NCBI GenBank assembly: GCA_021613335.1
Contig: JAJTWR010000365.1
Span: 1,576,501 to 1,640,500, forward strand
From: Whitmania pigra
Lineage: Eukaryota; Annelida; Clitellata; Hirudinida; Haemopidae
Length of the DNA stretch: 64,000 nucleotides
Reading direction: 5' to 3'
Positions 46,001 to 61,317 of this stretch are shown piece by piece (position 1 is the stretch's first letter; the number at the start of each line of letters is the position of its first letter). The notes under the pieces were generated by a model. That model was not told the origin of the DNA. It saw only the letters and a list, made by a program, of their open reading frames with translations, and did no database searches. The position numbers were made by a program, and so were the translations under genes.

Positions 46001-49000
46001 AGATGTTTAGTCCAAGTGCTGATGCCAACACATTTGCCGCAGACATAATGTAATCCATGTGCAAAGGCTTTTTGGAGAAAATGTGTTATTACCATCATTA
46101 CATTGAGGCCAATTGTTAGATTGTCAAAAAAATAAACAAAATATCACTTTATTTGGATCAAAAGAGATTGGCTCAGGGCACTTCTTTGATCCACTCCAGA
46201 AAGGCAACCCCTTACTTGTCTTTGCATCAGGTGGGAAATTAAATCTCAGCTGCTGTATCTGGTTATTGAAATATTTTTCGAATCTCATTCTTGCCCAAAT
46301 GATGCATCTTTCATGGTTTAAAGCATCTCTCTTTAACTCTTGAGATCCACTTTCTAAAAAACCTTCAAAAACTTCTAACACTTCTTGGAGCTTTTCAATC
46401 TGCAAGATTTACTTATTTAACATCATCAGAATAGTTGAAAGTTTGCATTGTCTCTTTTCTTCCTAGGACTGTTGTTATTGTCATCATTATCATTATTGTA
46501 CAAAAACATCTATCACATTTTACCACATCGATGTGATATTTTATTTATTGATAGTTTAGTAATTAGTAGTTTATTTTATTTAGTAATTAGCTTTGATGTA
46601 TTAACTCACTGGCTGTGTACCAGACAGTTTTCTGGTATTTTCCAGAAAGCTTTCATCCATCAAAAAATCAAGAGCTGATTTGATGCCCAAATTGAAGCAT
46701 CCCTCAAAATCATCTCTGGCCCACTATTTTATTAATGAAATACTAGAATGACTAGTAATAATATGCTAAGTAATATCAATAACAAATTATCATTAGTGTA
46801 TTGTAACTAAAATTGAGGTTAAATGCTATAGGCAAATGATAAGAATTTCTACAATTTTATTGAAATAAATTATCCAATTTTTTAAATTGTCCAATTAAAT
46901 TAATCTTGACCTGAATTGTGTGCTCAATTGAAGTCGGAAAGTATTTGAGGGTACACAGAGGAATGGATTCATCTGAACCTCCCTGATTAGAGTAGGAACA
47001 AGTCAATCCAGGTAGAATCACTTGAACATGGCACCTGGTTCCTTCAGTGCCTGACTCCAGCAGTGGTTTGTGGTGATAAACACATTTGTCAGCCATGTAC
47101 AATCCTTTGAAAAGTGAACTTCACACTTGGGGATCATTTATTTAGATTTTGTCTGTTGCTTTAAACTTTACTTATACTTTAAGCTATTAAATTATTAAGT
47201 GCTTTTTATAAACTAAATGGATTGGATTGCTTGCAAGTTGTATTATAATGTGTAATGTATAAGAAATCATTTGCAATACCTGCATCACTGTTTTTATGCA
47301 AATGATTTAATATTTATAATCGTGAATTTGGTAGGTGCCAATAAGTATAGAACTACCTTCTAATACACATATGTTTATATAAATACATAATCAGCAGCTT
47401 ACAATGAACTTAAAAATAAAAGTCATGTCTTACTGGCAGGAATGTTATCCAAGGCATTGACAATGACATCAATAGATTCAAAGAATTCATCATTGAAGGT
47501 TTCTTCAGTCTCCTTTGAAACTTTACTTTCATAAGCTTCAACTTTCATTTTAGGATTCAACAGTTTCCTCACCATTTCTGATGCTACCACAGACTTCATA
47601 TTCTTCATTTAAACAAAGATGAGCATTTGAACATAATTTTTCACTGCAAATGTTTTGATTGGATAGCATTTGTATAATATTATTAGTGTTTCAGTTGTTA
47701 ATATAATTCTATTGCCTCCATTCTCTTGCAAATAAGCAAAACAGATGCTGCATGAAATAGTTGGAAGATAAACAGAAAAAAACTTTAGAATTTATGAAAT
47801 CATTTCATGAAAAAATATGTCAAACTAGTTTCGTGAAGTAAAATTTTGAATATTTGAGATATTTATTTTAATTAAAAATAATAGATATAATTAAATGTAA
47901 TTTAAAGATCTACATAAGTAAATAATTTTTGCTTAACTTTTGTTTGCACATGTAGTTAACATTATAGAGTCACATCCAATATACAAAGTGCGAATGTAAT
48001 TTAATGAAACTGCATAGGATACTTTGGTTGTGGTAGTTTTAATTTGTTTTAATGATATCTTGAACCACTTTGAAGCCATTTTGATTAAAAACTCTTTTAC
48101 ACTAATTTTACATTTTGCTTTGAACTTTGACTAATATTCCAAAGCAAAACTTGGTTTTCTAATTACTGGTTGAATAAGATTCAATTTGAACCCAATTAGA
48201 AAGTAAACAACTGATAATTGTGATATTATCATTTAAGTGACAAGAGCTTCAAACCCCAATGTGTTCTGTTCTGAAAAGGAATTGCCTGTTGAGGTTTGAC
48301 TTCTCAATCATGTCCATGTCCGTTATACTTACACGACCATCTTCACCCGAACCTATTCCCATCATGGCCCAATTCTTTAGCATTTCACATCCAATGGCAC
48401 CAACGCCTACCTTGAATTGTATACATTACTAAATTATTAATTATGGAAGTGAATTTATATTTATATATTAGCTATTTATAGAATGCTCTCCTCCTGTAGT
48501 TGAATAAAATATTTCTTAAAATCGTGCATTTTGCCATTGAATAAATCAAGCAACGTGAACATATGCATTATGTGAAATTTCAATGAAACAAATACCAAAA
48601 ATAATTTGTGAGCCATGATAGCATCCTGATGTTTGGTTCCAAAGATTGCAATCTGACCATCGTATCTGCTTCCTCTCTGAAAGTTTACCAATCCAAATAT
48701 GTTTTTTATTGCAACAATTCAGCATTAATGATGTTGGTTTAATAGTTTTAATATTTAAAAAACCATCTTTATCATCACTCTTCTTGACCAAATTTAGAAT
48801 ATTTTTGAGTTAAATATTTAATTATACTTAATCAAAAAATATATTCAAACTGAACACAATAGATAGCATAAGTATTTCTAAATCGTCTTTTTATTTTCAG
48901 ACAAAAAAACTTTGTGACAAAATATAAAGTATAACAATTCCAATTAATTATTTAATAAATTAATTTACTACATTAATTCATTAAGGTGGCTTAACAATGA

Positions 49001-52000
49001 CACATTATACTGCTAACAACATCAAGCAACAGTTAATTAACAAGCCATTGATAAACAATATAGGTAGACAACAGATAGATATGGGTAGATAGAGGTAGAC
49101 AATACGGATAAAGGATGTGGATAAACAACACAAATAAATAATACTTATGCATCTTTAAGAGACAAAGAAACAAGAAACACTCAAGAGCTTCTAACAGGTG
49201 AACATTCCTCTTCAGTGAGCTCATTAAAATTTGGAGGAAGAACCTCACAAGCACTGAAGTAAAACCACTGATTGATGGGCTCGAACTTTCTGGTGATGGC
49301 CTTTTAAAAATATTAACACATTAAGTTTTGATGCTTTGTATAATAATTGCAATAATCGTAATTAGTCCAACAAACAAAATATATTTTTGAGCTCTGTTAG
49401 AATTAATATTCTGAAACATTAGATTGAATTTATCAACTTTGATGATTTCTTGTGCTGAAATACTTCCAATCACTGAGAACATGGGACTGAGGCAGCCAGA
49501 GGAGCACATGGAAAAGATTTTAAAAAGCTCTTCATCCATTTCAACTCCCAAATCCAATTCTTTTATGAAATTTGAACCAATTTCAACAAACTCCAACGCA
49601 TCGACCTTGTTCATCAATTAAATTGCATTATTTCCTTTAACATTAACAACTAATTTAATTAATGAAATATTAAAGAATTTAAAATAAATTAAATACCTGT
49701 TCAAATTATAATTTAACGTTGGGAAACCACATAAATATTATGCTAGATTGTTATCAAAAGCAAAAACAAATAATGGCAAATGCAACCTCTGAATGTGGTC
49801 TCGGCAGGTGTCCACGTTTTACCTGGAATTTCCGCAAAACCTGGAAAGCCACGTGAATCAGGTCTTCTTTGCACTCATCATTTGAAGCAAACATGGGGGA
49901 GGACAAACTCTCACCGTACGACCTCTGCCAACGAATACAACTAATTACTAATTTAAATGGAGCACAACCTCTATTTAGACCACACTGGAGAAAGATTTGT
50001 TTGCATGATTTTTAAAATTTATTGGTTATGATTATCTTAAAACGCTGAATGAATGGATGAATGACTTTTTACTGCTTTCAAAAGTGGAACATTAATGAAA
50101 CACCTGTAATGCTTACAAGCTGGCAATTAGCGATAGCTTATGCAACAACTTTTGCAATGAATTGCACTTGAAAGCCTTCTACAATTTTTGGTGCTTTGGA
50201 TGCCAATCTTTTGCTTCAAAATTTATCAGAATAATTTGAATAATTCAATTAAATACATAATAATTTATTATTACAAATAATTAGAGAAGTAAATATTAAC
50301 AGCAACAAACTTAACTCATACGTTCTATACATACTCAATCTAACACATTTTGCTCCAAAATAACAATGTCCATACGTATTCAATAGCTTCGGGCATCCTG
50401 ACTTCTGTAACGGATCCTCCTTCTCCATCTTGAATGAATCCCTTCACAGCCTCAATTATGAAAGTGCTACGGTCTAACAGAAATGGAAACGTTTGTGACA
50501 TGCAAATGTATTCTCAAGGATGGCTAGTTTAATGAAACACTAAATTTGTAGGTATTAAAACTGCAGCAGCACAATTAGTCGATTGCATAATTAGTTGAAA
50601 AAAAGGTGAATAAACTATAAATGTCAAAACAAAATATAAACATAATAATTGCAAGTGTGTTTAATAAAGGATATGTGCAATAAATAAATAAAAAATTCAT
50701 CATTTACTGATGACTTCCTTTATGGGAACAGGTTTACATGTGTTGAGCAATTCGAAGTTTCTGACCCCCTCAAAAGTAACAAAGTCATTTTCTGCAAACA
50801 TTGCTTTGTTTTCCTCAAGGCAAACAACTAAGTCATCCTTATCTTTAGCCTGAACAAGGTAACAATAAACCAACAAGTAATAACAATGCCAATTAAACTA
50901 ATACATATATGTATATATGACTATTAATAAAAACAAATGTACTTTTGTGAAGTGAGATAATTAATAAATATTATTGTACTTTTGCGATGTGAGATAATTA
51001 ATAAATATTATTGTACTTTTGCGATGTGAGATAATTAATAAATATTATTGTACTTTTGTGATGTGAGATAATTAATAAATATTATTGTACTTTTGTGATG
51101 TGAGATAATTAATAAATATTTTTGTACTTTTGTGATGTGAGACACTTTTGCTGTTGAGGAGGGTTGGTCAAACTTGTCTTCAATCACAAAATTCTTTCCA
51201 AAGTCACAAAATACTTGCCTGTCAATTTGTATGTAATTCACTGAAGAGTTACATTATTTTCCTTTAACATTTTGACCCTTTGCTATTGTAATATTGAATT
51301 AGATTAATTAAGTCATCTTTGCAATTAATTAGAAACCATATACATTTATACATATTTAATGTTATCATTCATTTGAACAATATTATCAAATATGTAATCC
51401 AACTCTTGCTAATATAAATAGATTGATAACGTAAAACAATTGTTATGTTCATTTTATGTTTCAAAGAAAAATAACGTCCATCTTTAAAAAATCAACTCAC
51501 CCAAATATTCCAGCTACACAAGTTGACAAGAAATAAATATTATTCTTGTGGCACAAATTTCCTATTCTGACATTATCTTCAATAGTTGAATCAGTGAGAA
51601 CCACAGCCTGCCATTAAAAAAGTATTTTCCATATTTTTGATTTATGATAATATTAATTAATAAATAAGCAAATGTTAAAGGTTCACATTGAGTCTTGTTC
51701 ATATAATTTGTATAAAAACTTTACTTGGAATTTATTGATGGATTCGAGCAAATCAGTTAATTATTATAAATATAATTATTATCAATGGAAAATTAATTAA
51801 TTCTACCTTTATGTTAAAAAATAGGTTCAAATTTAAAACCATTAATGATATATGTATCAAAAATTGTACCCCATGTTTTGTAATCAGTGCATCACTCAAT
51901 GATCCCCCACAACTTTCAACTTTCACATATTTATTGAGAGCTGCTAATTTATCCTGGCTTGCTTCTGCCCTGTTTCTTCCAAGATCAACTTCAGAGACAA

Positions 52001-52428
52001 AAAACTGAACAAAATAAAAGAGGCATTTAACATCATTAAATGATAAAAACGATTTCATGAATTATTAAAGACATCAGACTTGAGCAGAAAGATCGAAATG
52101 ATTGACAACTTCTTGGTCATGCAGTGTTACACCCCGAACTCCTGCAAGAACCAAATTCTTGGCCACCTCCACCCCAAGACCACCAAGGCCAGAAATCAAA
52201 ACATCACATTCTCCCAGCCTCTTCATAGCATTCAGTCCATAGACATATCTTTAAAAACGACAAAAATTGCAACAAACTTAATATTAAATTAGTGTGATTT
52301 AAATATCAAATTAGTAGTTGAAACCAATTTTGAGTTACACAAATTCTAAGCTTCGTAATTTGTGCATTTCACAAAACTAACAACTGTCTGTTGTAGAGTC
52401 CTTGGTCAATTTCTGGAAAGTCTTTCAT
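43030..52428 (-). CDS. UBA1: UBA1-type ubiquitin-activating enzyme E1
   Basis: 23 exons join in phase to 3060 nt (1019 residues): 52382-52428, 52080-52248, 51870-52004, 51501-51607, 51128-51218, 50708-50849, 50376-50473, 49787-49924, 49438-49605, 49196-49300, 48596-48676, 48255-48410, 47434-47602, 46911-47104, 46610-46723, 46148-46399, 45875-46067, 45436-45623, 45235-45321, 43938-44042, 43733-43816, 43407-43507, 43030-43165. It starts [15 protein letters not shown]. The inactive adenylation half has [14 protein letters not shown]. The active half has [14 protein letters not shown] and [16 protein letters not shown]. The catalytic cysteine lies in [10 protein letters not shown] (exon 14). The C-terminal UFD ([15 protein letters not shown]) contacts E2s. 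E1 adenylates ubiquitin and passes it to E2 enzymes. [11 protein letters not shown] and the [10 protein letters not shown]...NLRAENYGI region favour UBA1 over UBA6. All key residues are present. Confidence 0.94.
44425..44530 (+). mobile_element. tRNA-derived SINE, copy 5
   Basis: 'actgaataggtagtgttcct', 'gcagtaataacaacagtcac' and 'tgcaatccagtttgcactgc' match the head and body of the family; the tail is degraded. It lies in a UBA1 intron (44043-45234). Confidence 0.6.
46911..47104 (-). other. UBA1 catalytic-cysteine exon
   Basis: It encodes [19 protein letters not shown] and then [18 protein letters not shown]. The cysteine in PLCTLKYFP corresponds to the ubiquitin-thioester cysteine of UBA1 (Cys632 in human). 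The surrounding 'CTL..FP..IEHTIQ' block is close to invariant in E1 enzymes. Confidence 0.9.
50939..51130. repeat. 37-bp minisatellite overlapping a UBA1 splice donor
   Basis: Unit starts at 50939, 50976, 51013, 51050, 51087 and a partial one at 51124. Each unit repeats 'gtacttttgtgatgtgagat' plus 'aattaataaatattatt'. On the minus strand each carries TCACATCACAAAA|GTACAA, i.e. the last bases of exon 51128-51218 and its donor. The edge of the array is the functional exon-intron junction. Confidence 0.9.
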
Positions 52429-52477
52429 AGTTAGCAGACGTAAAACGGAATGTAACGAATCGAATGTGACAAGCCGA

Positions 52478-52496
52478 ATGTCGTCAATTACGACAT
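52478..52496. promoter_or_regulatory. Inverted repeat upstream of UBA1
   Basis: ATGTCGT-caatt-ACGACAT, a perfect 7-bp inverted repeat about 50 bp upstream of the UBA1 start codon, among several 'cgaat' words. It may lie in the 5' UTR or promoter. Function unknown. Confidence 0.3.
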
Positions 52497-52786
52497 TAAC
52501 AAATACGAATTTAACAAAACCGAAACTGAAGCAGTGGAAAGTTTATATCGTTTTTTTAAACACATCATTCTTTAAGCAAATAGCTTTATTATAAAATAAA
52601 CCCAGATATTTTTAAATCATTTTGCAAAATTACGCTTAACTTCTATTAACAACTTTAAAAGCGCAATCCGACTCGATAATAAAAAGCCTCAAGCGAATTT
52701 TAAAAATGTAACTACCAAGCGATTAAAACTGAATTATCAAATTTTTCTAAATGTTAAATCATTTAGGCCGTTTGAAGTTGTTAGAT

Positions 52787-54462
<1,676 letters not shown>

Positions 54463-54979
54463 GTTTAATATCCACTCCAATAAAAGTGGTTTGGTATTAA
54501 GTTTGGTATTAAGCGTGTGTAATTGATTAAATATCTTCGAAACGTTATATGCTTTCGTCAGGATGATTTGGAAATGAATTAAATTCATTTTGTGCTTGTA
54601 TTTATAAAGCTTTTATTTCCTCGGGGACAGATGGATTGGAGTTAATTTTCTTGCACGTCACGAGAGAAGAGTCTTGTCTGTTTTGCTTCCTTAATTCCAT
54701 GTCGTTTCAATTAAGAAGACAACTGACTCTCAATAGGTTTTTTAATTGTTATTTTTGTGATTCCCTTGTGGTAAACATTATCGCAGAACCTAAATACGCT
54801 TTAAAGTATGCAATAATTCTAAAATAATGAGTCAATTGTTCGCCCCATAAAAATCGTCACGAATCCCCCACAAATTTCATAACTGTTGACATGACCGCTA
54901 GGATTTTAAGATCTCAATCCTTCTGAACTCTTTCAGAACCACAAAGCTTACAGAACCTCTAAGGGGTCTTCCATAAAAG

Positions 54980-55173
54980 CAGTGGCGTAGTGGGGGGTAC
55001 ATAAGTCCCTGGGCACACCAAAATGAGACTTTTTGTATTCGTATTATATATAACATTATATTATAATTTGTTTCCTTATTTGATGTGATAGAGAAATGTG
55101 ATTAAACGAGTGAATGGGAGTCGCCAAATTTCTAGTTCGTCCCCAGGCGAAAAATACCCTAGCTATGTCGCTG
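54980..55173. mobile_element. hAT MITE, 194 bp, related to the 35.4-kb element
   Basis: The ends CAGTGGCGTAG and CTATGTCGCTG are imperfect inverted repeats. The subterminal words (tggcgtagtggggggtac; cccaggcgaaaaatacccta) resemble those of the 2.05-kb hAT element. The flanks are cataaaag (54972-54979) and catgaaag (55174-55181), an 8-bp duplication with one mismatch. No coding capacity. Confidence 0.82.
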
Positions 55174-55696
55174 CATGAAAGACGTCTTCGTATGGGGGAG
55201 GAGTGTCCGTAAGCGGACTAATGCGGACAGGAGGTCAATAGCGTTTGTGGCATTGCGGTTAGATCCTTCGTTTGGTTTCAAATAGATGCCATTTGATATT
55301 TATTGTCCATTGATCTGCATAAGCGAGTTGTAGATAAATGTAGATAAAAAAAAATCACATCAAATGCCGAAGGCAAAGAACACATTTGAACTGTTTTTTT
55401 TAACTCTCGCTTTGAAACATTTTCATGGCAATCTTCATATGGTGGAGAGAGCGAGCAGACGATATACATGTTAACATCCATAATTCTTAAAAACTGAATT
55501 AGAATAATAAGTTGAACTAGCATTGCAAAAGAGCTGCAGGTTTTTTTTTGTGAGAAATAGATGCATTGGTTGTAACTAAATTGCAACCCCTCTCTAAAAT
55601 TTTCCATTATGATAGTTGTAGACATGCAGTCAGGCTCTTAACTAAAAAATGATTACGGTGGGGATGATTTTTTTATGTTTCAAAATCAAAATAAGA

Positions 55697-56050
<354 letters not shown>

Positions 56051-57113
56051 AGATGGCTTTAAGATTTTATATAAATCAATCAAAATTACAATTAAAATCT
56101 TTTTTAATTATTCGGGGGGCGAGTTGATACGCTGTTCCCCCAAAAATGACGTCCCTGGTTGCGATGAGCTCGCTCACTGGACGAACGCCAAAATTGGTAA
56201 ATTATTGAAATAATTTTTAAAATTAAAATTTAACAAATCTATTGTAATTTAATATTTAAATTAGTTTTTAGTTTATCTTTAGCTTGAATCAACATTACTT
56301 AATTATTAAATAGATTAATCTAATTTTGTCTTATATTTTCCAAATGACGGCGGGGGCCTTGTCCCTCTCCCTCTCGACCTTCCTAATCCGCCCTTGATAG
56401 AAAGTTTTTTGCAATGATGGAACTTAAAAAAATTCAATTTAAGGAGCAACCTGCCTATGTAAGGACTACGTTTATTAGATCAAAACTTGATGTTGAGCTA
56501 AGTAAGCGTATGTGCCTCTTTTTTTTTAAACTTGTGGGCGCTAGCACCAAAGTGCACAGAAAACAAGCACTTACTCATTCAACCGATCTTGTTGATTTCT
56601 TTAAAAGAAAAGTTAAATAAACGTTGCAGTTAATAAAATTTAATTCAGTTATACTTTTAATTAGCCGTCGTCAAAAACAAGTTTGTGTCGTTAGTCTGCA
56701 CGAAAATATAAGAGAATCTTTTCTTTTTTAAATGCTTGGGTATGCGAGCTAAGCCAAGATATAATACACAAGGGACAGTGGTCCAAAAATTTTGAAAACC
56801 GCTCTATTAGATGGTTGGAAATAATGTATGTTAGTAGGACCCTCGTTCTGAATATTACTGTACAAATTTGCAACAAAATAATTCGGTTAGTTGAAATTTA
56901 AAACGTCGAGCTTTCTTATTTTGGTTATCAACCGCACCAAAATTGTATTTTTCAAAGTAAATATTTAGATAAATTTAATTACAAAGTGATTTTAGATGAG
57001 CCAATACAAATTATTTTGGAAATATTTTAAACTTTTTATTATAATTCACTTCATACGTAGCTCTTGTTTACCTTCGAAGAGAGCTTTTTTGCCCGTAATC
57101 TCAAGCTATACTC

Positions 57114-60100
57114 ATGGATGAGACATGGACCTTGATTTTTCTCTCTTTGGCCATGTTTGTTGCCTGCTATTTGGCAGGCTCTGTTCCATTGGCTATTCCT
57201 CTTTCTGAGGTTGAGTTCTATTTGATTGGAGCAATTTATAGTGCGGTGTATTTGGTGGTGCATATGGGAGAAGTGATCAGATGACATAATAGGCCTTATG
57301 AATAGCATTCAGTTTCTGTTCATGTTTTTTGGTTAAGTTTTTTTTTATTTTTTTATTTATAAAATATTTTGCCTAAATGTAAATCTCTATGAAAACACTA
57401 ATTATTTTGAGACTTTTTTCATCATTAGCGAGCTTTTGCACATCAATTACTAAAGCTGATATAAAACGTAAATCTGATTATACCATATCATTTCACGCTT
57501 TAGCTCCAATGTTGTTTTCTTTTGAATCAACATTTTGTTGTCCATCATTTTCAAAAAAGCAGATGGAAGTATTGTTACAAAATACTAGTCAATGCATAAC
57601 AGAGGAACTCTCTTAAATTTATAAATTTTGACTTGATTAATTTATAGGAAAATAATTGTTTGAAGTGATGCTTTATCCAAATTGATACTAAATTATATCC
57701 AATGGTGTTGGGGTTCATTTATAAGCAAATAATTTTAAGTTTTGTAATTGAGGTGATGAGAATTGCTTCAAAAAATGTATTGAAAATATAGTGGAGATTA
57801 TCTTGTTTTATTATATTTTGCATTTATATTCTTGTTTTTCAGTCCAAACTGAAACTCGTGTCAGTGTTGGGAGCAGGTCTGTTGGTTGGAACGGCTCTGG
57901 CGGTCATAATTCCCGAAGGAATCCACACCCTCATATCGGGTAATGAGTAACTATTGCTTCAGTTCAAGTGCTGTTGATTCTCAATTGAGTTTCTGTTGTT
58001 AAAAATGTACTTGGCATTGTAAATAAGAGAAAAAACTTTTAAAAAAGGAGTTACTTTTAAAAAGCACTACAAAAGTTGAGGATCAAACTAAATTTTTAAA
58101 CATTGATATTTTTGCGATGAAGAAGTTGATTTAAGAATTTGAATATGCACAGGCCAAGTTTTATAATATTCAAAATTATTGTAATTTTTCACCAAAATTT
58201 GTTAAAACTGCACAATAAGTGGATAAAATTTGCAGGATTGACAGGCTTTTGATTACTTTCATTTTAAAATGAGCCCATTTAACGAACCACCTGTTTAATG
58301 AGCCATTTAAAAAACACACCATCAGTAAATGTGTTAATTAAATGTATTACAATGTTATTATGACCAGAATGTGATTATTTTATATTTCATTGCATCATTT
58401 CATTCCCAGTGCCAGAGCATTCTCACGAAGAGTTAAAAGAGGGCCAAATGGTACCCAGTAGCAATCGACCAACTGATCATCACCACAACGACCACCATCA
58501 TCACGGCGAGCCGGGCATTGAAGCGGTAAGGTGGATCGGAATATCTCTCGTGCTCGGCTTCGTCTTCATGCTCCTGGTCGATCAGATCGGAGGGAGCCAT
58601 CGCATCACCAACACCAATGGTAATGATTACGATCCCGGTCGTGATGTCAGAAGTGTCGATTGCGATGACGACGGGGGCAGTGATCGTGATGGCGGTCATA
58701 GCAATAGGATCGTAGCAATATTAGAGATAATGGTTACCACATTTTAATTGAGAGATGGTGGAACCCAAATCACATTTAATTGTGGTTGCTTTGTATTTCA
58801 TGAGTCATTTGTTGTTTAAAGTTTAGTAAAATTTATTGATATACTTGATGGCTTTGGATGTAATAACATTATAACATCATGATAATGATTTTGATATAAT
58901 GAATAACACTAAAATATAACAGTAATTAGTTAATAGTTGCATTTGTTATTGGAAAATGCATAAACATTTTGTGGCTTAAGGAGTTATTACGTGCAAAGTC
59001 CAACTTTGATTGTAGAGAGCTGATTAATAATGGCATCAATGGCTTAGGACATGTTGCCCGGTCTTCTGTTTGTTCAAATTAGGAAAATTTTTTAAACTTC
59101 CACAAACATTTTTAAAATGTTGCTGAAAGTTGCTTAAAAAAATAAATTACTTATGCACTTTATCTTGTAATTTCAAGAGAATATCATTAGCTGGCATTAA
59201 AACTGCAGCAGTTGATGTGATTTTAATTCCAAATATCACTAAAATCTTAAATGAACTTGACATCATTTCTTATCTTCTGATGTTAGAGATCTCTAATATG
59301 TTGCAATTATCACAATACTAATTAATTAACAATCGAATATTATTGCTTTATACTAAACTATGTTAGTATGGTGGTAGCAGTCATCACCACATTCACATTG
59401 TCAAGTTTACATTAATTTTTTTTATTATTGTTATAATTACCAAATTACTATTTGCCAAACTTGGGCATCCAGCTGACAGATTGTTTCATATGTAGTAATA
59501 TATATAATGTATAGCAGTAATACAAAATATGGCAATATCGAATTTATTGCATTGTTTTTCATGCTTTCTTCATCAGACGTTGCAGACACTATATTTTAAA
59601 AATGGTTAAGTATTAGCAAACATTGTATGGGTTTACTGGCATTCCCATCAGTTTTTTTTTGTTTTAAAACTTTGTTGTTCGTTCTCCTCTTTGTATTGCG
59701 TTGTTGTTTGTTTAGTTGATGTTGTTTTCTGTTTTGCTCAGATGGTGGAACTCAAAACAGAAACAACGTAACAGCCACGTTAGGACTTGTTGTGCATGCA
59801 GCTGGTAAGGCAAACATCATAACTATCATGATCTTCATCGTTACCATCATCTTCATTAGTATTATCATCGTTGTCATCACCATATACCACAAAATTCAAA
59901 ACCATTTCTTTTCGTTGATAAAGAGATTGAATGATGTTTAATTCCAGCTGATGGAATCGCACTTGGAGCTGCAGCCTCCACCTCTCAGATCAGAGTGGAA
60001 ATGATTATCTTTGCAGCCATCATGCTCCACAAGGTAATGTATGATATATATATAATATAATATATGATGATGGTGTCCTTAAGTGATGAGCAAAGTTTTA

Positions 60101-61317
60101 AAACTTTGTTGGTTTTGAGCCAAAATGTAGCTAGCATCCACATTAGTCTGGTTCCAAGATGATATTTTGTGACAGACACAAATTATTTGGTGTTTGCTTG
60201 AAAGCATAATTCTCAAATAATCTTTAACTAAAATCAATCAGAATAATTCAATCAGTGTTTTGCTATTTACATTACATCACAGATAAGTAGGCATTTATAT
60301 ACCTGGTTAATGAGTGCCTCCTCTGCCCTCTGTTGTCAAATACCGTGTTTCTCCAAAAATAAGTCAGTATTTTACATTAGAGATGCTAAGGTTTATTTTC
60401 GGGAGGTGTCTTATATTTTCATTACACGATTTGACTAACAAATCTATTGGAAATTGTGTTCCGCATAATGAACGACTTGGTCATGTAACGAATGGATTTC
60501 ATTAAGCAAGGTACCACAGTAGTTCTTAGCTCTGAGAAGGATGGTGATAGTTGGAGCTGTTTGTGCTTATTCGTTAAATAATACATCAACCACTTTTAGT
60601 TGTGCTTGCATGATTGAAATAATTGATTGAAATAATTTACCTACCAATCAGGCTCCAGCAGCATTTGGCTTGGTCTCCTTTCTACTACACGAGGGCTTTG
60701 ATAGGAATCGGATCAGGAAGCACCTGCTCGTCTTTGCACTCGCTGCTCCTGTTCTTGCCATCGTCACATTCTTCGGTCTCAGCCAGGTGGGGAACATGCT
60801 ACCTTTGAGCTTTATAACTCTCGTTAATTATGTTCACATGTTTTGAATGTGTTATTAAGGATATTATTATTATTATTACTATATTATTAGGATTTTTTAA
60901 GGATTTGATAGACATGTTTTAGAGTGTCTAGTCATTATCTAACACTTAACATCTAACACAGCATTGATAGGACATTAAACATTGTTTATTATTGTTGTTT
61001 TATATTTATTTGTTTTTCAACCTATTTCAACTTATTTATTTCCTTTTCAGAGAAGCAAAGAGGTCCTAACGGAGGTGAATGCAACGGGCATCGTGATGTT
61101 GTTCAGCGGCGGTACATTCCTCTACGTGGCTGCCGTTCACATCTTACCGGAGCTCAAACAGCTGGGCAGCACCATCGCCATCACTGCTCTTCCCGAACCT
61201 ACGGCCGGCATCAGCATGACTCACATCCACAAATCCGGTTTCACGAACGTCGAAGTGTTTGCCATGGTTTGCGGGTGCTTACTCCCACTTTTCCTCACCT
61301 TGGGGCATCATCATTGA
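57114..61317 (+). CDS. SLC39A9: SLC39A9/ZIP9 zinc transporter
   Basis: Seven exons in phase: 57114-57209, 57843-57939, 58410-58619, 59742-59804, 59948-60033, 60652-60786, 61051-61317. They give 954 nt, 317 residues (human 307). It starts [20 protein letters not shown], the first membrane segment. [19 protein letters not shown] is the second, followed by a loop with [14 protein letters not shown]. Then [38 protein letters not shown] (ZIP metal-site motif HxxDG), [20 protein letters not shown] and [17 protein letters not shown]. It ends LGHHH. ZIP9 moves zinc into the cytosol at Golgi or plasma membrane; vertebrate ZIP9 also acts as a membrane androgen receptor. All transport motifs are kept, so a functional transporter is expected. 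Confidence 0.95.

Noticed and set aside
58433..58699. Minus-strand 88-codon Thr/Ile-rich frame
   Set aside because: Antisense shadow of ZIP9 exon 3.
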